Source: Paenibacillus selenitireducens (lineage in GTDB: Bacteria; Bacillota; Bacilli; Paenibacillales; Paenibacillaceae). From it: a stretch of 64,000 nt of DNA. Positions 63,445 through 64,000 of the stretch are shown here, one piece after another; the stretch's first letter is position 1, and every line of letters starts with the position of its first letter. The DNA is taken from NCBI RefSeq assembly GCF_002021565.1, contig NZ_MSZX01000001.1:620027-684026 (forward strand), written 5' to 3'. The notes under the pieces are model-generated. The model worked only from the letters and a program-made list of their open reading frames with translations, made no database searches and was not told the origin of the DNA. The position numbers and the translations under genes were made by a program.

Positions 63445-64000
63445 ATGGTACTAGAGTTACTGGCGAGTGGATTCTTCTTAAAAGCACTCATCGGAGGTGT
63501 TCTCATTGCGGTCGTTGCACCGTTGATGGGAACTTTTCTCGTGTTAAGACGTTTATCCATGATTGGAGATACCTTGGCGCATGTTACGATTGCCGGTGTC
63601 GCATTGGGTTTTCTGATACAAGTGTATCCGTTGTTGGTTGGATTGATATTTGCCTTGCTGGCATCGTTTGCGATCGAGAAGCTGCGTAAAGCGTACAAGA
63701 CCTACGCAGAGCTGTCCATTGCGATTATGATGTCTGGCGGGGTGGCGTTGGCTTCCCTGTTTTTCACCTTAGGGATGAGTTTTAATCTGAATGTATCAAG
63801 TTATCTATTCGGCAGCATTTATACGTTAACCAATGCAGACATTTATGTCGTCGCGGGTGTGGCGGTTATCATTCTTATTGCGGTGGCCGTTTTCTGGAAG
63901 GAATTATTCTTGCTCACCTTTGATGAGGATGCTGCGGAAGTCACTGGCTTACCGGTTAAAATGTTAAATGCGATGGTGACGGTGCTTACGGCCCTGATCA
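63445..64000 (+). CDS. znuB: Zinc ABC transporter permease (partial)
   Basis: The first 185 codons of a metal ABC permease, cut by the right window edge (full length would be near 270). The N-terminus VLELLASGFFLKALIGGVLI, then APLMGTFLVLRRLSMIGDTL and HVTIAGVALGF, are typical of ZnuB/MntC-type permeases. ATG at 63445 is taken; TTG at 63439 is equally possible since AGGGGA lies 10 bases before it. Last gene of the zinc importer operon within the window. Confidence 0.9.
   Translation, partial: MVLELLASGFFLKALIGGVLIAVVAPLMGTFLVLRRLSMIGDTLAHVTIAGVALGFLIQVYPLLVGLIFALLASFAIEKLRKAYKTYAELSIAIMMSGGVALASLFFTLGMSFNLNVSSYLFGSIYTLTNADIYVVAGVAVIILIAVAVFWKELFLLTFDEDAAEVTGLPVKMLNAMVTVLTALI

Overview
The window reads as chromosomal DNA of a Gram-positive Bacillales bacterium, most likely Paenibacillus or a close relative (inference). 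The pointers are strong AGGAGG-type ribosome sites with some TTG/GTG starts, a bacillithiol-transferase (BstA/YfiT) gene, an Amj lipid II flippase, a Bacillus-type Fnr with C-terminal cysteines, a T-box leader before metG, and a YesM/YesN-type two-component pair beside a sugar ABC importer. No rRNA, tRNA, CRISPR array, phage or insertion sequence was seen.

Layout. 0-3.5 kb: a partial AraC-type regulator diverges from a multidomain CoA-disulfide-reductase/rhodanese/TusA/DsrE protein and a CstR-like persulfide sensor, with two matching operators upstream. 3.6-8.8 kb: GH4 alpha-galactosidase, L-lactate dehydrogenase, a HesB-like protein, MsrAB and a membrane-anchored parvulin. 8.9-13.7 kb: L-rhamnose catabolic operon (aldolase-dehydrogenase fusion, isomerase, kinase). 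13.8-17.2 kb: circularly permuted ATP-grasp, alpha-E and transglutaminase operon. 17.5-29.5 kb: a mixed accessory stretch with Amj, six GNAT domains, BstA, a MOSC protein, an aminoglycoside-phosphotransferase-like kinase, a Fur-box-controlled heme-monooxygenase-like gene and DegV. 29.5-34.8 kb: a P1B-ATPase with altered catalytic motifs, a lipoprotein, a lysine-rich secreted protein and an OmpR/EnvZ-type pair. 34.9-41.8 kb: an anaerobic fermentation module, fnr-adhE-pflB-pflA, with Fnr boxes placed as class II activator sites.

41.9-46.4 kb is visibly AT-richer and is the most interesting part: an orphan LytTR response regulator, direct repeats before a weak promoter, a 47-residue ORF, a MauE-like membrane protein, a MauD-like thioredoxin-fold protein, an unannotated 32-residue four-cysteine peptide with a near-perfect ribosome site, a terminator/attenuator hairpin and an ABC exporter. 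I interpret it as a locus for making and exporting a disulfide-bonded secreted peptide (bacteriocin or signal).

46.5-54.8 kb: sugar ABC importer without its ATPase, its YesM/YesN-type sensor pair and a GH3 beta-N-acetylhexosaminidase, probably for amino-sugar or muropeptide scavenging. 54.9-64 kb: a secreted copper-amine-oxidase-N/PKD-like protein, a Fur-controlled siderophore-binding lipoprotein, a Zur-like regulator, yidD, T-box-controlled metG and the zinc importer znuA-znuC-znuB (the last cut by the window end) behind a consensus promoter overlapped by a Zur-like box.

Start codons were chosen by ribosome-site spacing, so several differ from the longest possible reading frame. All regulatory sites were found by eye and are unscored.
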